Assembly: GCF_008386235.1 (NCBI RefSeq)
Contig: NZ_CP040671.1
Coordinates: 1,986,001-2,050,000, forward strand
DNA length: 64,000 nt
Source: Thermosynechococcus sp. CL-1
Lineage (GTDB): Bacteria > Cyanobacteriota > Cyanobacteriia > Thermosynechococcales > Thermosynechococcaceae
Reading direction: 5' to 3'
Under the pieces are notes generated by a model. That model ran no database searches and was not told the DNA's origin. It saw nothing but the letters and a program-made list of their open reading frames with translations. Both the position numbers and the translations under genes were made by a program. Below, piece after piece: positions 27,401 to 36,110 of this stretch (positions within the stretch are counted from its first letter, which is position 1; each line of letters opens with the position of its first letter).

Positions 27401-27414
27401 AGGCTGGACTTTAG
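24409..27414 (+). CDS. CHASE2 sensor - TQ-rich linker - Ser/Thr protein kinase fusion
   Basis: 1001 residues. After an N-terminal hydrophobic helix, residues about 40-330 form an extracytoplasmic CHASE2 sensor domain (IVEITEADIQTL, VIGIDIFRDFPVSD, GLTGSSSNDKF). Three membrane helices follow (about 335-405). A long linker (410-735) is rich in Pro, Thr and Glu and holds degenerate LPETQ repeats. The C-terminal eukaryotic-type kinase (738-1001) has GEGGFGRTF, Lys770 in VVKQL, HRDIKPANI with Asp868, and DFGAV with Asp887. The usual bacterial form has the kinase first and the sensor last; here the order is reversed, a form known in cyanobacteria. The ligand is unknown. Divergent from chlG. Confidence 0.9.
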   Translation: MTPVSIPDYLKRALPAAIATAIATVGVLALRVGGLLEPLELRVYDQWLRWRSTPATSQRLLIVEITEADIQTLKQYPIPDEVLIQAVNELQEYQPKVIGIDIFRDFPVSDRFKPPTDVLPSLGRVMMTQPNTVIVCKVGGETDAGIAPPAGLLNDQVGFADIPIDEDGVVRRAILATQPEASDRCSTPQSFALALARVFLGTHPQAVTENRLDLGTARFQALTSNWGGYNNLDAAGFQILINYAHPTQPYETVTLSEVLTGQVLPSKVRDRAVLIGLTGSSSNDKFLIPITLPGQTNRLTPGVVVQAAILEDLLAAALDNRFPIGTWPQEAIALWILAWSGLGALIIAKGQRWVIVPLLVAGGLGLSGLTFLLFLQGSWLPLVAPLVGFGSAAVLMLGYRAFSPGESTPTPSTPTAVPSGRSATPLELMTEGISQSTTPESAPILEIPETSPTEVSRLETDANATVLQPETAISFTPIEPTPPPGDKPHTAPTLLTSVVDQIPPTEIRETPPQSITERETFLVVHPEDAATAATELPETPTTAPEPTHVELPETQRVVPTPQPTVPSEIPSTLRPDLPETQLTLPEPLTTPELTSTPSTQFATSVDLPETQLSVPETVSLAEVTSTPDGETPETPLDITSTPPTQFTTSADLPETQLSIPATPKGDLPATQRSNPDPLTAAPVDATQRPEVIPTTTVPSPPPPTTETQTPSGTQPKTTVISDISEEPSEPLPQTVGGRYRVLSQLGEGGFGRTFLAADLHLPDHPICVVKQLVPSRKDERFLAIARRLFQREAETLAQLGQHERIPRLLAYFEEGGYFYLTQEYVDGESLKEEFAKKITLSQAEALTILKSILEILQYVHQFGVVHRDIKPANIMRRRSDQQLFLIDFGAVRHVQPEDLLQHGKYTISIGTRGYAPSEQMAGRPVIASDIYSLGMVIVEGLTGLAPMDLPSDRNTGDMIWQPGRHLSPQFVAIINKMIKYNFRDRYQSAAEVLTDLAKAGL
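26040..26430 (+). repeat. Degenerate repeats coding LPETQ in the kinase linker
   Basis: The linker has LPETQR, DLPETQLTLPEP, DLPETQLSVPE, DLPETQLSIPA and DLPATQ within about 130 residues. Two longer units match well: TSTPSTQFATSVDLPETQ and TSTPPTQFTTSADLPETQ. Each unit carries Thr-Gln in an acidic setting. Spacing between units is irregular (about 20 to 45 residues). It may be a phosphorylated or FHA-bound tether, but that is inference. Confidence 0.7.
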
Positions 27415-27485
27415 GCCTATAGACCCAAGTTTTAGCGCTGTAGAGGGGGCTTGCAGTTCTTAGTTTATGCGGCTCAATCGTTGTG

Positions 27486-27504
27486 AAAAAAGGCTGTATG
27501 ATAG
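27486..27504 (+). promoter_or_regulatory. psbE promoter element with A-tract and -10 box
   Basis: AAAAAAGGCTGTATGATAG, with the -10 box TATGAT at 27497-27502. No good -35 hexamer stands at the usual distance. A 17-of-19 copy precedes the STAS gene at 52258. It lies 53 bases ahead of the psbE start. Confidence 0.5.
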
Positions 27505-27554
27505 ATAGTACCGTTTCCTTTTTTTAACATTAGACACTTTGGAGGCATCGCAAC

Positions 27555-27809
27555 GTGGCTGGAACGACAGGAGAACGACCATTTTCCGACATTATTACCA
27601 GTGTCCGTTATTGGGTGATTCATAGCATCACCATTCCGGCGTTGTTCATTGCTGGCTGGCTCTTTGTCAGCACCGGTTTGGCCTATGATGTGTTTGGCAC
27701 ACCACGCCCCGATAGCTACTATGCTCAGGAACAGCGGTCGATTCCTCTGGTGACCGATCGCTTTCAAGCTAAACAACAAGTTGAAACCTTCTTAGAACAG
27801 GTGAAGTAG
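27555..27809 (+). CDS. psbE: Cytochrome b559 alpha subunit PsbE
   Basis: 84-residue photosystem II core protein; with PsbF it binds the b559 haem near the reaction centre. Starts with GTG ([10 protein letters not shown]). The single membrane helix contains the haem ligand His in [18 protein letters not shown], and the lumenal part includes [13 protein letters not shown]. First gene of psbEFLJ, the order universal in cyanobacteria and plastids. GGAGG lies upstream. Confidence 0.98.
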   Translation: MAGTTGERPFSDIITSVRYWVIHSITIPALFIAGWLFVSTGLAYDVFGTPRPDSYYAQEQRSIPLVTDRFQAKQQVETFLEQVK

Positions 27810-27816
27810 GATTGCC

Positions 27817-27954
27817 ATGACCAGTAATACCCCCAATCAAGAACCCGTTTCTTACCCAATTTTTACGGTCCGCTGGTTGGCCGTTCACACCCTTGCTGTG
27901 CCCACGATTTTCTTCCTCGGGGCGATCGCGGCAATGCAGTTTATCCAACGTTAG
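27817..27954 (+). CDS. psbF: Cytochrome b559 beta subunit PsbF
   Basis: 45 residues in photosystem II. The N-terminal [20 protein letters not shown] is followed by the helix with the haem-binding His (VHTLAVP) and the end [13 protein letters not shown]. It begins seven bases after the psbE stop. Recognised by sequence and by position between psbE and psbL. Confidence 0.98.
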   Translation: MTSNTPNQEPVSYPIFTVRWLAVHTLAVPTIFFLGAIAAMQFIQR

Positions 27955-27966
27955 GAAGGTGCAGCC

Positions 27967-28080
27967 ATGGAACCGAATCCCAACCGTCAGCCGGTCGAAC
28001 TGAATCGCACATCCCTGTACCTAGGGTTGCTGCTGATCTTCGTCCTTGCGTTGCTCTTTTCAAGCTACTTCTTTAACTAA
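27967..28080 (+). CDS. psbL: Photosystem II protein PsbL
   Basis: 37-residue single-helix protein at the PSII dimer interface, starting [20 protein letters not shown] and ending LLFSSYFFN. Twelve bases after psbF. Length and sequence are normal for PsbL. Confidence 0.98.
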   Translation: MEPNPNRQPVELNRTSLYLGLLLIFVLALLFSSYFFN

Positions 28081-28121
28081 ATTTCTTCTCTATAACTGAA
28101 TCTGCTTAGGAGGAATTGATC

Positions 28122-28244
28122 ATGTTGTCTGAAGGCGGACGCATTCCCCTCTGGGTTGTGGCCACGGTGGCCGGCATGGGAGTGATTGTCATTGTCGGGC
28201 TGTTTTTCTACGGTGCCTACGCTGGTCTTGGCTCCTCTCTCTAG
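28122..28244 (+). CDS. psbJ: Photosystem II protein PsbJ
   Basis: 40-residue single-helix PSII protein, with the conserved GGRIPLW start and [13 protein letters not shown] end. AGGAGG precedes the ATG. The stop overlaps by three bases the stop of the convergent permease gene, so no space is left for a simple terminator between them. Confidence 0.98.
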   Translation: MLSEGGRIPLWVVATVAGMGVIVIVGLFFYGAYAGLGSSL

Positions 28245-29137
28245 AGATTGGGGTCTTGGCGCGTACGCAATTGTAGCCAGATCAGTCCAAAGGTGACTCC
28301 CAAAAGAACCGTTGCTGCCGCAGCGGCATAGCCAAAGTCAAATAACGCGAAGGCCTGTTGGTAAATATAAAATACCAGCAGGTTTGTTGTATCTAAGGGG
28401 CCGCCACCGGTCACCACATAGACCTGTTCAAAACTGCGCAATGTGAAAATCGTTGTTGTGACAAACACCAAAATTAAGGTGGGTCGCAACCCCGGCAGCG
28501 TAATGTAGCGAAACTGTTGCCAAGCATTGGCACCATCGAGAAGTGCCGCCTCATAGCGATCGCGGGGAATCGTTTGCAACCCCGCTAAAAAGACCACTAA
28601 ATTAAACCCCAACTGCTTCCAGCTACTGAGCAAAATCAGCACTGGCATTGCCCAGGTGGGATCACTCAGCCAAGCAATCGGTTGTCCCCCCAAGGTTTGC
28701 ACCAGTTGATTCACCGGGCCATCGGTTTGAAACAGCCAACGAAACCCTAAACCCGCCGCCACAATCGAGGTCATTGTTGGTAAAAAGTAGGCCGTGCGCA
28801 GCAGATCCCGTCCCCTGATCCCTTGGTTGAGACCCACCGCCAAGAGTAAGGGCAGCACAATCGTCGGTAGCACCGTTGCCCCTGTGAAATAGAGGGTATT
28901 GCCAATCACTTGCCAAAAGTCTGGACTCAGGAGCAATTGCTGATAATTTTGCAGGCCAACCCAACGCACCCCTTCTTGACTAAAACTCCCCGTCGTAAAA
29001 CTAAGATAGACAAGGTACAAAATCGGCAAAAAAACAAAAATTGTCAGAAACAAAAGTGCAGGTAAAAGGAATAACCAAGCGACCCCTATCGGTGACAAAA
29101 AAACATCCCCCAATCGTGGGAATTGCGATCGCGCCAT
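28241..29137 (-). CDS. Sugar ABC transporter permease (MalF/UgpA type)
   Basis: 298 residues from the ATG at 29137 (TTG at 29158 possible). Six membrane helices; the coupling motif [24 protein letters not shown] is the EAA loop of sugar and glycerol-3-phosphate importers, and [14 protein letters not shown] is typical. No binding protein, second permease or ATPase lies next to it; these must be elsewhere or absent. The substrate is not readable. The stop overlaps psbJ. Confidence 0.9.
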   Translation of the reverse strand: MARSQFPRLGDVFLSPIGVAWLFLLPALLFLTIFVFLPILYLVYLSFTTGSFSQEGVRWVGLQNYQQLLLSPDFWQVIGNTLYFTGATVLPTIVLPLLLAVGLNQGIRGRDLLRTAYFLPTMTSIVAAGLGFRWLFQTDGPVNQLVQTLGGQPIAWLSDPTWAMPVLILLSSWKQLGFNLVVFLAGLQTIPRDRYEAALLDGANAWQQFRYITLPGLRPTLILVFVTTTIFTLRSFEQVYVVTGGGPLDTTNLLVFYIYQQAFALFDFGYAAAAATVLLGVTFGLIWLQLRTRQDPNL

Positions 29138-29255
29138 TGGCAAAGCTGATGACCTCAAAATTCATCTTTCTATAAATTCAATCCTAGGGTAGTGGCTCCC
29201 AAAATTGGAAATGATAAGATCAAAGTCAAAATGCACGCCATCTTGGGGAGATGCT

Positions 29256-30245
29256 GTGATTCACACTGCGCCATTGCCCACGACTACCCCCTCTCACATT
29301 TCTGATCATAGTCGTCTAAAGCTGTTTTCGGGTTCTGCCAACACTGCCCTTGCTCAGGAAATTGCCCGCTACCTCGGTATTGATCTCGGCCCAATGGTGC
29401 GCAAGCGATTTGCTGATGGCGAGCTGTACGTGCAGATTCAAGAATCCATTCGCGGTTGTGATGTCTATCTGATCCAGCCCTGTTGCCGACCCGTCAATGA
29501 CCACCTGATGGAACTGCTGATCATGGTGGATGCCTGCCGCCGCGCTTCAGCCCGCCAAGTGACTGCGGTGATTCCCTACTATGGCTATGCCCGTGCCGAT
29601 CGCAAGACCGCTGGCCGCGAGTCCATTACCGCCAAACTAGTAGCCAACCTGATTACGCAAGCGGGAGCGAGTCGCGTTTTGGCCATGGATCTGCACTCAG
29701 CGCAAATTCAAGGCTACTTTGACATTCCCGTGGATCATGTCTATGGTTCACCCGTACTCCTTGACTACCTGCGCAGCAAAAATCTTGAGGATATTGTGGT
29801 GGTGTCCCCCGACGTGGGTGGGGTGGCTCGTGCCCGTGCCTTTGCCAATAAGCTTGATGATGCGCCCCTCGCCATTATTGATAAACGACGCCAAGCCCAC
29901 AATGTGGCCGAAGTGATGAACGTGGTGGGGGATGTTAAGGGCAAGACAGCGGTGCTCGTGGATGACATGATTGATACAGCCGGCACGATTTTAGAAGGAG
30001 CACGGTTACTGCGGCGGGAAGGTGCCAAGGAAGTCTATGCCTGTGCCACCCATGCGGTTTTTTCACCGCCAGCGATTGAGCGACTCCAAGGGGGCGATTT
30101 TGAAGAGGTGATTGTCACCAACACGATTCCTGTACCGGAGACGCAACGTTTTCCCCAACTCACGGTGCTGTCGGTGGCGAGTATTCTCGGCGAAACCATT
30201 TGGCGCATCCATGAAGATAGCTCTGTGAGCAGTATGTTCCGCTAA
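29256..30245 (+). CDS. prs: Ribose-phosphate pyrophosphokinase
   Basis: Makes PRPP from ribose 5-phosphate and ATP, feeding purine, pyrimidine, His and Trp synthesis. 329 residues from the GTG at 29256, with GGGGAG upstream; the frame is open 17 codons further. Motifs: LFSGSANTALAQEIA, the flexible loop PYYGYARADRKTAGRESI, DLHSAQIQGYFDIPVDH and the PRPP loop VLVDDMIDTAGTI. It precedes purH by 45 bases, which fits a purine operon. Confidence 0.96.
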   Translation: MIHTAPLPTTTPSHISDHSRLKLFSGSANTALAQEIARYLGIDLGPMVRKRFADGELYVQIQESIRGCDVYLIQPCCRPVNDHLMELLIMVDACRRASARQVTAVIPYYGYARADRKTAGRESITAKLVANLITQAGASRVLAMDLHSAQIQGYFDIPVDHVYGSPVLLDYLRSKNLEDIVVVSPDVGGVARARAFANKLDDAPLAIIDKRRQAHNVAEVMNVVGDVKGKTAVLVDDMIDTAGTILEGARLLRREGAKEVYACATHAVFSPPAIERLQGGDFEEVIVTNTIPVPETQRFPQLTVLSVASILGETIWRIHEDSSVSSMFR

Positions 30246-30290
30246 AACCGCTAAAATAGGTGTTCTTAGTCGCCTAGGAGGATTGCAGGC

Positions 30291-31847
30291 ATGGGGCGAA
30301 TTGCCTTACTCAGCACCAGCAATAAGCAGGGACTGGTGGCGTTGGCTACGGCCTTGGTGCAGGAGTTTGGCTTTACGCTCCTGAGTAGTGGTGGCACCGC
30401 AAAGACCTTACAGGCAGCGGGGATTCCCGTGACAACGGTCTCGGAGTACACAGGGGCACCGGAAATCCTTGGTGGGCGGGTCAAGACCCTGCATCCCAAA
30501 ATTCACGGCGGTATTTTGGCACGGCGCGATCGCCCCGAAGACGAGGCTGATCTGCAAGCCCAAGGGATTAATCCGATTGATCTGGTGGTTGTCAATCTCT
30601 ATCCCTTTGCCGAAACAATTGCCCAGCCCAACGTGACTCTTGCCCAGGCGATCGAGCAAATTGATATTGGTGGGCCGACGCTGATTCGCGCTGCTGCCAA
30701 AAACCATGCCCATGTGACAGTATTGGTGGATCCCAGCCAGTATGAAACTTACCTTCAGGAATTACGATTACACGGGGAAGCTCAACCTGCTTTTCGCCTT
30801 GCCTGTGCCCAGCGGGCGTTTGCGCTGACGGCCAGTTACGATCAGGCGATCGCCGAGTATCTCCAAGAAATCACGTCCCCTGGTACTGAACCAGAAATTC
30901 TGCCGCCGGTCTTCCACCTAACGGGGCAGCAAAAACAAGTCCTGCGCTATGGCGAAAACCCCCATCAACGGGCTGCTTGGTACATGAGTGGGGCACACCC
31001 CAGTGGTTGGGCAGCCGCCGACCTGCTTCAGGGCAAAGAACTTAGCTACAACAACCTGCTAGATCTAGAAGCGGCACGGGCAGTGATCAGTGAATTTTTA
31101 GGGGAGGGTGCCCCCGCTGCCGTCATTATTAAACACACCAATCCCTGTGGCGTGGCTGAGGGCAAAACCCTTGTGGAAGCCTACGAACGTGCCTTTGCAG
31201 CCGACAGTGTTTCTGCCTTTGGCGGCATTGTTGCTCTCAATCGCCCCTTGGATGTGGCCACCGCTGAAGCCCTGACCCGTACCTTTTTAGAGTGTGTGGT
31301 GGCTCCCGCCTGTGAGGAAGCAGCGCTACCGATCCTGAAAACCAAGCCCAAGATGCGGGTTCTCACCTTACCTGAGTTGCAGACGGCTCCCACCACGGCG
31401 ATTCAAACCATTGCTGGCGGCTTTCTTGTCCAAGATATTCACCCCGCTCCCATTGATCCAGAGGCGTGGCAAGTGGTCACCGCCACCGCCCCTCGTCCAG
31501 AGTTGATGGCGGAACTGATCTTTGCCTGGAAAGTGGTGAAACACGTTAAGTCCAATGCCATTGTGGTCAGTCGCGATCGCCAGACCCGCGGCATTGGCGC
31601 CGGTCAAATGAATCGGGTGGCTGCTGTACACATTGCCCTCAGGGAGGCCGGTGAGGCTGCCCGCGGCGCTGTGCTGGCCAGTGATGGCTTTTTCCCCTTT
31701 GCCGATTCCGTGCAAGCCGCTGCCCTTGCTGGTATTGCCGCCATTATTCAACCGGGGGGCAGTTTGCGGGATAATGAGTCTATCCAAGCAGCCAATGAAG
31801 CGGGAATTGCCATGGTCTTTACCAACCGGCGACACTTCCGCCACTAG
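30291..31847 (+). CDS. purH: Bifunctional AICAR transformylase / IMP cyclohydrolase
   Basis: Last two steps of IMP synthesis. 518 residues, ATG with AGGAGG upstream. The N-terminal MGS-like cyclohydrolase domain (ALLSTSNKQGL, GGRVKTLHPKIHGGIL) is followed by the transformylase domain (LRYGENPHQRAAWY, IIKHTNPCG, VSAFGGIVALN, KSNAIV, GAGQMNRV). The end is FTNRRHFRH. Nine bases before the next gene, so probably cotranscribed with it. Confidence 0.97.
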   Translation: MGRIALLSTSNKQGLVALATALVQEFGFTLLSSGGTAKTLQAAGIPVTTVSEYTGAPEILGGRVKTLHPKIHGGILARRDRPEDEADLQAQGINPIDLVVVNLYPFAETIAQPNVTLAQAIEQIDIGGPTLIRAAAKNHAHVTVLVDPSQYETYLQELRLHGEAQPAFRLACAQRAFALTASYDQAIAEYLQEITSPGTEPEILPPVFHLTGQQKQVLRYGENPHQRAAWYMSGAHPSGWAAADLLQGKELSYNNLLDLEAARAVISEFLGEGAPAAVIIKHTNPCGVAEGKTLVEAYERAFAADSVSAFGGIVALNRPLDVATAEALTRTFLECVVAPACEEAALPILKTKPKMRVLTLPELQTAPTTAIQTIAGGFLVQDIHPAPIDPEAWQVVTATAPRPELMAELIFAWKVVKHVKSNAIVVSRDRQTRGIGAGQMNRVAAVHIALREAGEAARGAVLASDGFFPFADSVQAAALAGIAAIIQPGGSLRDNESIQAANEAGIAMVFTNRRHFRH

Positions 31848-31856
31848 GAAATAGCG

Positions 31857-32951
31857 ATGGCGGTGCGACTCGGCATTATCAGTGATCCCCACATCGCCCT
31901 GCCGGAGACAATTCCGACAGATTATCCCCCCATTTTTCTCTACGAAGTCAGTATCCCTGCCTTTGAAGCTGCCGTTGCCCATCTCCTAGAGTTAGGCATT
32001 GACGCCCTATTGATTCCCGGTGACCTGACGCGGGATGGCGAAATCCTTAACCATCGCTGGCTTAGCACCTATCTGCAAACCCTGCCCATTCCCTGCTATG
32101 TGATTCCGGGGAATCACGATGTGCCTCTGCCGCTAGGAGATCACAAGCGTATTGGCTGGGCTGACTTTCCCCAGTGGTATCCCCATGCGGGCTATGGCAA
32201 GGGCGCCAAGCATTACTATCAAGCTCTGCTCGCAGACAACCTGCAACTGATTGCCCTGAATTCCAACCAATTTAGTCCAACGGGTCAGCAGATGGGGGCT
32301 GTCGATCAAGGACAACTGGCATGGTTGGCGGCTCTATTGGCAAAACCTTTTGCCGGACTGCGCCTTGTAATGATTCACCACAATGTCCTTGAGCATTGGC
32401 CACAACAGAGCCAAAGTCCGATGGGGCAGCGCTACCTCTTGGAGAATCGAGCGGAACTCCTCAACCTCCTGCGATCGGCGGGGGTGACCTTGGTCTTAAC
32501 CGGACATCTCCATGTCCAAGATATTGCCTATGAGCAGGGGCTGTTTGATCTAACGACGGGTTCCCTCGTCAGCTATCCCCATCCCTATCGCCGGCTCATT
32601 TTGCAGCAACATCCCCAAGGGGGCTGGCAAGTGGATGTGGAATCCTACCGCATTGAATCCCTGAAGACCTATCCCACCTTGAGTGACCTCTCTCGCCAAT
32701 GGATGCTGCAGCGGGGTGCGGGGTTTATGGTGCGCTTTCTCACCTTACCGCCCTTTAATTTATCGGAAACTGAGGCCCAGCCCCTCGCCCAAGCCCTATC
32801 GTCCCTCTGGCCAGAAATTGCCCAAGGAGATACCCAAGTCACACTACCGACCCTACCCGAACCCTTGGCCGCCTACTTTGCCCAGTTTAACCACAGAGCA
32901 CCAGCGGAGTATCCCCAGCTGCGGGACAACAATACGGTCTTTGTCATTTAG
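31857..32951 (+). CDS. Calcineurin-like metallophosphoesterase
   Basis: 364 residues. The metal-binding motifs are in order: GIISDPHIALPE, LIPGDLTRDGE, IPGNHD, MIHHN and LTGHLHVQD, the two-metal site of this superfamily. The C-terminal 110 residues are not obviously conserved. Members act on cyclic nucleotides, phosphodiesters or phosphoproteins; the substrate is unknown here. It follows purH by nine bases. Confidence 0.88.
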   Translation: MAVRLGIISDPHIALPETIPTDYPPIFLYEVSIPAFEAAVAHLLELGIDALLIPGDLTRDGEILNHRWLSTYLQTLPIPCYVIPGNHDVPLPLGDHKRIGWADFPQWYPHAGYGKGAKHYYQALLADNLQLIALNSNQFSPTGQQMGAVDQGQLAWLAALLAKPFAGLRLVMIHHNVLEHWPQQSQSPMGQRYLLENRAELLNLLRSAGVTLVLTGHLHVQDIAYEQGLFDLTTGSLVSYPHPYRRLILQQHPQGGWQVDVESYRIESLKTYPTLSDLSRQWMLQRGAGFMVRFLTLPPFNLSETEAQPLAQALSSLWPEIAQGDTQVTLPTLPEPLAAYFAQFNHRAPAEYPQLRDNNTVFVI

Positions 32952-33035
32952 CACCTCGCAATTCCCTTGGTTGGGATGGTAGAGTCCCAAAACCTGCTCT
33001 AATAGGGGGTTGAGGCACGAATTGGACGCAAAGTA

Positions 33036-34175
33036 GTGACGTTTGGTCAGTGGATTGGCTTGCTGGTACTGGGGGTGTGTCTCTACATCCTCTGGGAAAT
33101 TCGCCAAGTGTTACTCTTGGTCTTTTTGGCGGTGGTCTTGGCAACGGCACTCAACTGGCTGCAACTGCGACTCCAGAGCTGGGGACTACAACGAGGCCGG
33201 GCGATCGCCATCAGTATTAGCTTGACTTTCCTGATCATCTTTGGTTTCTTTTGGATGATCATTCCCCCCTTTTTGCAGGAAGCACAGCAACTGGGTGTAT
33301 TGATTCCCAAGGGGTTAGGACGGGTGGAAGCATGGCTGGATGAGATGGCTTACCTTTTGCCAAGTAGCGGCTTTGATGATACCCCTTTCATTAATCGGCT
33401 GATTACCCAGTTAGAGCCATTCCTTGAGCAAATCTTTAATAACTTCCTTGCCCTCTTTTCCAATACACTGGCGGTCTTACTAAATACGCTGTTGGTCTTG
33501 GTGCTGACGGTGATGCTAGTGATTGATCCTCAGCCCTACCGTTGGGGATTCATTCGCCTCTTTCCAGCGTTTTATCGGTCTCGCATTGACACGATTCTCA
33601 CCGAAAGTGAACAGGCGCTCTTGGCATGGCTGGCGGGCACAGGCTTGAATATGCTGGTCATTGGTGTGGTCAGTGGCATTGCTCTTGCGCTACTGGGGGT
33701 GCGATTGGTCTTGGCCAATGCTTTCTTGGCCGGTCTGCTGGAGGCGATTCCCAATATTGGCCCTGCCCTGAGTGTGATTCCGCCGATGATCATTGCTTTT
33801 ATTGACAATCCGTGGCGGGCGGTGGCCGTTCTCATTGCCTACATTGTGATTCAACAGTTGGAGCAATACCTGCTGGTGCCTGTCGTCATGGCCAAACAGG
33901 TGGCTCTACTGCCCGCGGTGACGCTGGTTTCACAAATTATTTTTGCCATTTTCTTTGGCTTTCTGGGCTTACTGCTGGCACTGCCTCTGGTGATTGTGGG
34001 TCAAATTTGGTTTACAGAAATTGTGCTCAAGGACATTCTCGATCGCTGGCAGCCCAGCCCGCCACCTGCAGGGTCAAATCCACCAATTTTGCCGCTGCCC
34101 CCGCCGCCCCCACCTGCTGCCGCAAATCCTGCTGCATCTGATGCAATTTCTGAGGATGACTCAATAGAGACTTAA
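33036..34175 (+). CDS. AI-2E/PerM-family membrane protein
   Basis: 379 residues from GTG. Seven or eight hydrophobic helices with LLVFLAVVLATALNWL, LLEAIPNIGPALSVIPPMIIAF and LEQYLLVPVVM, the family pattern. Members move ions or small molecules across the membrane; autoinducer export is not established for cyanobacteria. The last 45 residues form a Pro-rich, low-complexity tail which lies entirely inside the 3' end of the convergent LpxB-like gene, so the true end or the tail is questionable. Confidence 0.85.
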   Translation: MTFGQWIGLLVLGVCLYILWEIRQVLLLVFLAVVLATALNWLQLRLQSWGLQRGRAIAISISLTFLIIFGFFWMIIPPFLQEAQQLGVLIPKGLGRVEAWLDEMAYLLPSSGFDDTPFINRLITQLEPFLEQIFNNFLALFSNTLAVLLNTLLVLVLTVMLVIDPQPYRWGFIRLFPAFYRSRIDTILTESEQALLAWLAGTGLNMLVIGVVSGIALALLGVRLVLANAFLAGLLEAIPNIGPALSVIPPMIIAFIDNPWRAVAVLIAYIVIQQLEQYLLVPVVMAKQVALLPAVTLVSQIIFAIFFGFLGLLLALPLVIVGQIWFTEIVLKDILDRWQPSPPPAGSNPPILPLPPPPPPAAANPAASDAISEDDSIET

Positions 34176-35382
34176 TCTGATCAGCAACCACCGCCGGCTC
34201 AATCGGACCCACCAGTTCTGGTACAATTTCTCTGCCCGCCCAGATATTCGGCCACGCCTTGTAGCCGAGACCCTGTTTCACTAAGTCCCAATCTATCTCT
34301 GGCGATCGCCACAACTGCCAAAACCGCCGCCAGCCCAATCCCTTGGCCACCAGTGCCCAAAACACCAATGCCGTCCACTGTCGCCCGATCGCTGGCAAGC
34401 CCACCAGCAACCCGGCTAACCCATCCCAAGGGTGTGCCCGCTGTACCCGCAGTTGTTGGGCCGGCAAAAGAACAATCATCGGCACATTCAAGGCGGCCAG
34501 TTCAGCGGTATTGGCGCCAACGGTTGTCACACAGAGGGCAACCTGCCGCAGCAGGGGATAGTTGGGTAACTGCTGCCAGAGATAGACCTTCGTACCCCTC
34601 GGCGTTTTCAGATAGGGTAGCCCCTCACTGGGTTGGATGAGTGTCGCCGTCGTGCCCTCAACGTGCTTGAGTTCAGGGTTAAAGCGGGGATCGGCGTAGC
34701 AACTGAGGGTCTTGATCGTCAGGGTGGGTGCCACTGGAATCACACACTGAATCGGGGGATGAGCAGCAGCTAAATGGTCGGCGATCGCCAGCGAAAGGGG
34801 CACCCCCAGCTTGAGCTTATTGGGCTTGGAACCCACCATCAGACCCACAAGGGGAGCATCGGAAGCAACGCCTAACTGTTGGCGCACATCAGGCAGAGAA
34901 TCGAGGGCAAGGGCTTGCACATCAGTCATCAGATCCCCCACCACCGCCACCTTGGCTCTTGTTTTGCCCACGGGGAGCGGACGCCGCAACCCAATGCCAT
35001 CCACCCACCCTTGCCAGCGTGCCTGCCACTCACAATAGAGCACACAGCGATAGCCCAGACGCTTGGCCAACAGCACCGCAAAGAGCTGATCGCCCCCCAA
35101 GAAAACCACAACCCCTTCGGCAAACCAATCCCAATTACTACAGGTGGTCTTTGTGCGCACGAGGTGCCAAAACTCTGTGGCCGGCAGCACCCGATCCACC
35201 TCCGCATAGCGGCGCGCAATCTCCGCTTCTTGACCACTGGCATGGGGACAGGGAACAATGACCACTGAAACCCGCAGCCCCTCTCTGACCTGTTGCCGCA
35301 GCGTTGTTACAAAGGGATACACCCAAGTGGCCAGTTCACCGGGGCCATTGCTGACAACCACAATTTCAAGGGGAGATGTCAT
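34027..35382 (-). CDS. Lipid-A-disaccharide-synthase-related protein
   Basis: 451 residues, ATG start. It opens with EIVVVSNGPGELATWVYP, a glycosyltransferase-like nucleotide fold, and continues with GDLMTDVQAL, GLMVGSKPNKLKLGVP and VTTVGANTAELAALNVPMIVLLP, features of a cyanobacterial group distantly related to LpxB. Cyanobacteria with Kdo-less LPS still encode it; acceptor sugars are unknown. Its 3' end overlaps the PerM-like gene by 149 bases on opposite strands. No lpxA/C/D neighbours are present. Confidence 0.82.
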   Translation of the reverse strand: MTSPLEIVVVSNGPGELATWVYPFVTTLRQQVREGLRVSVVIVPCPHASGQEAEIARRYAEVDRVLPATEFWHLVRTKTTCSNWDWFAEGVVVFLGGDQLFAVLLAKRLGYRCVLYCEWQARWQGWVDGIGLRRPLPVGKTRAKVAVVGDLMTDVQALALDSLPDVRQQLGVASDAPLVGLMVGSKPNKLKLGVPLSLAIADHLAAAHPPIQCVIPVAPTLTIKTLSCYADPRFNPELKHVEGTTATLIQPSEGLPYLKTPRGTKVYLWQQLPNYPLLRQVALCVTTVGANTAELAALNVPMIVLLPAQQLRVQRAHPWDGLAGLLVGLPAIGRQWTALVFWALVAKGLGWRRFWQLWRSPEIDWDLVKQGLGYKAWPNIWAGREIVPELVGPIEPAVVADQIKSLLSHPQKLHQMQQDLRQQVGAAGAAAKLVDLTLQVAGWAASDRECP

Positions 35383-35427
35383 GGGTTGTGTTCCCCTTGA
35401 ATGCAGAATTGGCTGCCGTCAGTCTCC

Positions 35428-35913
35428 CTAGGACATTTCTTGAATAATGTAGTCAAAGTAGGGTGCCGCCACTTCAGCATCTTCAGTGCTTAGCAGTGCC
35501 AAGGAGGCGTCCTTGAGGCAACGAATGGCTTCTGCCATCCCTGTCATCGGCACACCAAGGGAGTTATACATTTCCCGCACCCCAATAATACCCGTGCGCT
35601 CAATGGGGTCTTTGTCACCCGCGAGGATGCCATAGGTAATCAGGCGCATGTACCAGCCATAGTCGCGCAGACAGAGGGCACGCTGTTTCTGGCCGTAGGC
35701 ATTGCCCCCCGGTGAGATGAAGTCAGGCCGCTTCTGCCACAGTTGTTTGCTGGCTTGCTCAACAATGCGTTTCTCATTTTCGGCCAGTGTCGTGGCAATG
35801 CGGAGGCGTTGCTCACCCGTTTGGAAAAAGTCACTAATCGTCTGGAGTTCGCCCGTGGTGGGGTAGCGCAATTCATCGTCCGCTTTAAGAAGAACCTGAC
35901 TAATGACACTCAT
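35428..35913 (-). CDS. apcD: Allophycocyanin alpha-B subunit ApcD
   Basis: 161-residue phycobiliprotein, a terminal emitter in the phycobilisome core passing energy to photosystem I and II. Start chosen at the ATG giving [18 protein letters not shown], the ApcD start; the frame continues upstream but homology does not. The chromophore Cys is in [17 protein letters not shown], and [13 protein letters not shown] and [10 protein letters not shown] are typical. Sequence agrees with ApcD better than with ApcA. Monocistronic. Confidence 0.95.
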   Translation of the reverse strand: MSVISQVLLKADDELRYPTTGELQTISDFFQTGEQRLRIATTLAENEKRIVEQASKQLWQKRPDFISPGGNAYGQKQRALCLRDYGWYMRLITYGILAGDKDPIERTGIIGVREMYNSLGVPMTGMAEAIRCLKDASLALLSTEDAEVAAPYFDYIIQEMS

Positions 35914-36110
35914 ATTGCTAACACCGCTTAATACATCCCTCATTTTAGAGGACGGCGACCCCTTGTTGACGCCACTCCTGATCAAAATCTCGACGGTTGA
36001 TAGAGGAATTTAGCGGTGTCGATGGCAAACCACAGCAAGACAGCCCCCTAGAGCCAATCTGCTCCCTTGGTGATAGGATCAATGCGGTTTGCACTGGTTT
36101 TCGTCCACCT

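Noticed and set aside
35914-35985. N-terminal extension of apcD
   Set aside because: The frame is open upstream but ApcD starts at MSVISQ; the extra part has no homology and lies in the promoter region.
35997-36110. N-terminal extension of serS
   Set aside because: SerS normally begins at the VIDLK segment; the upstream part is non-conserved.
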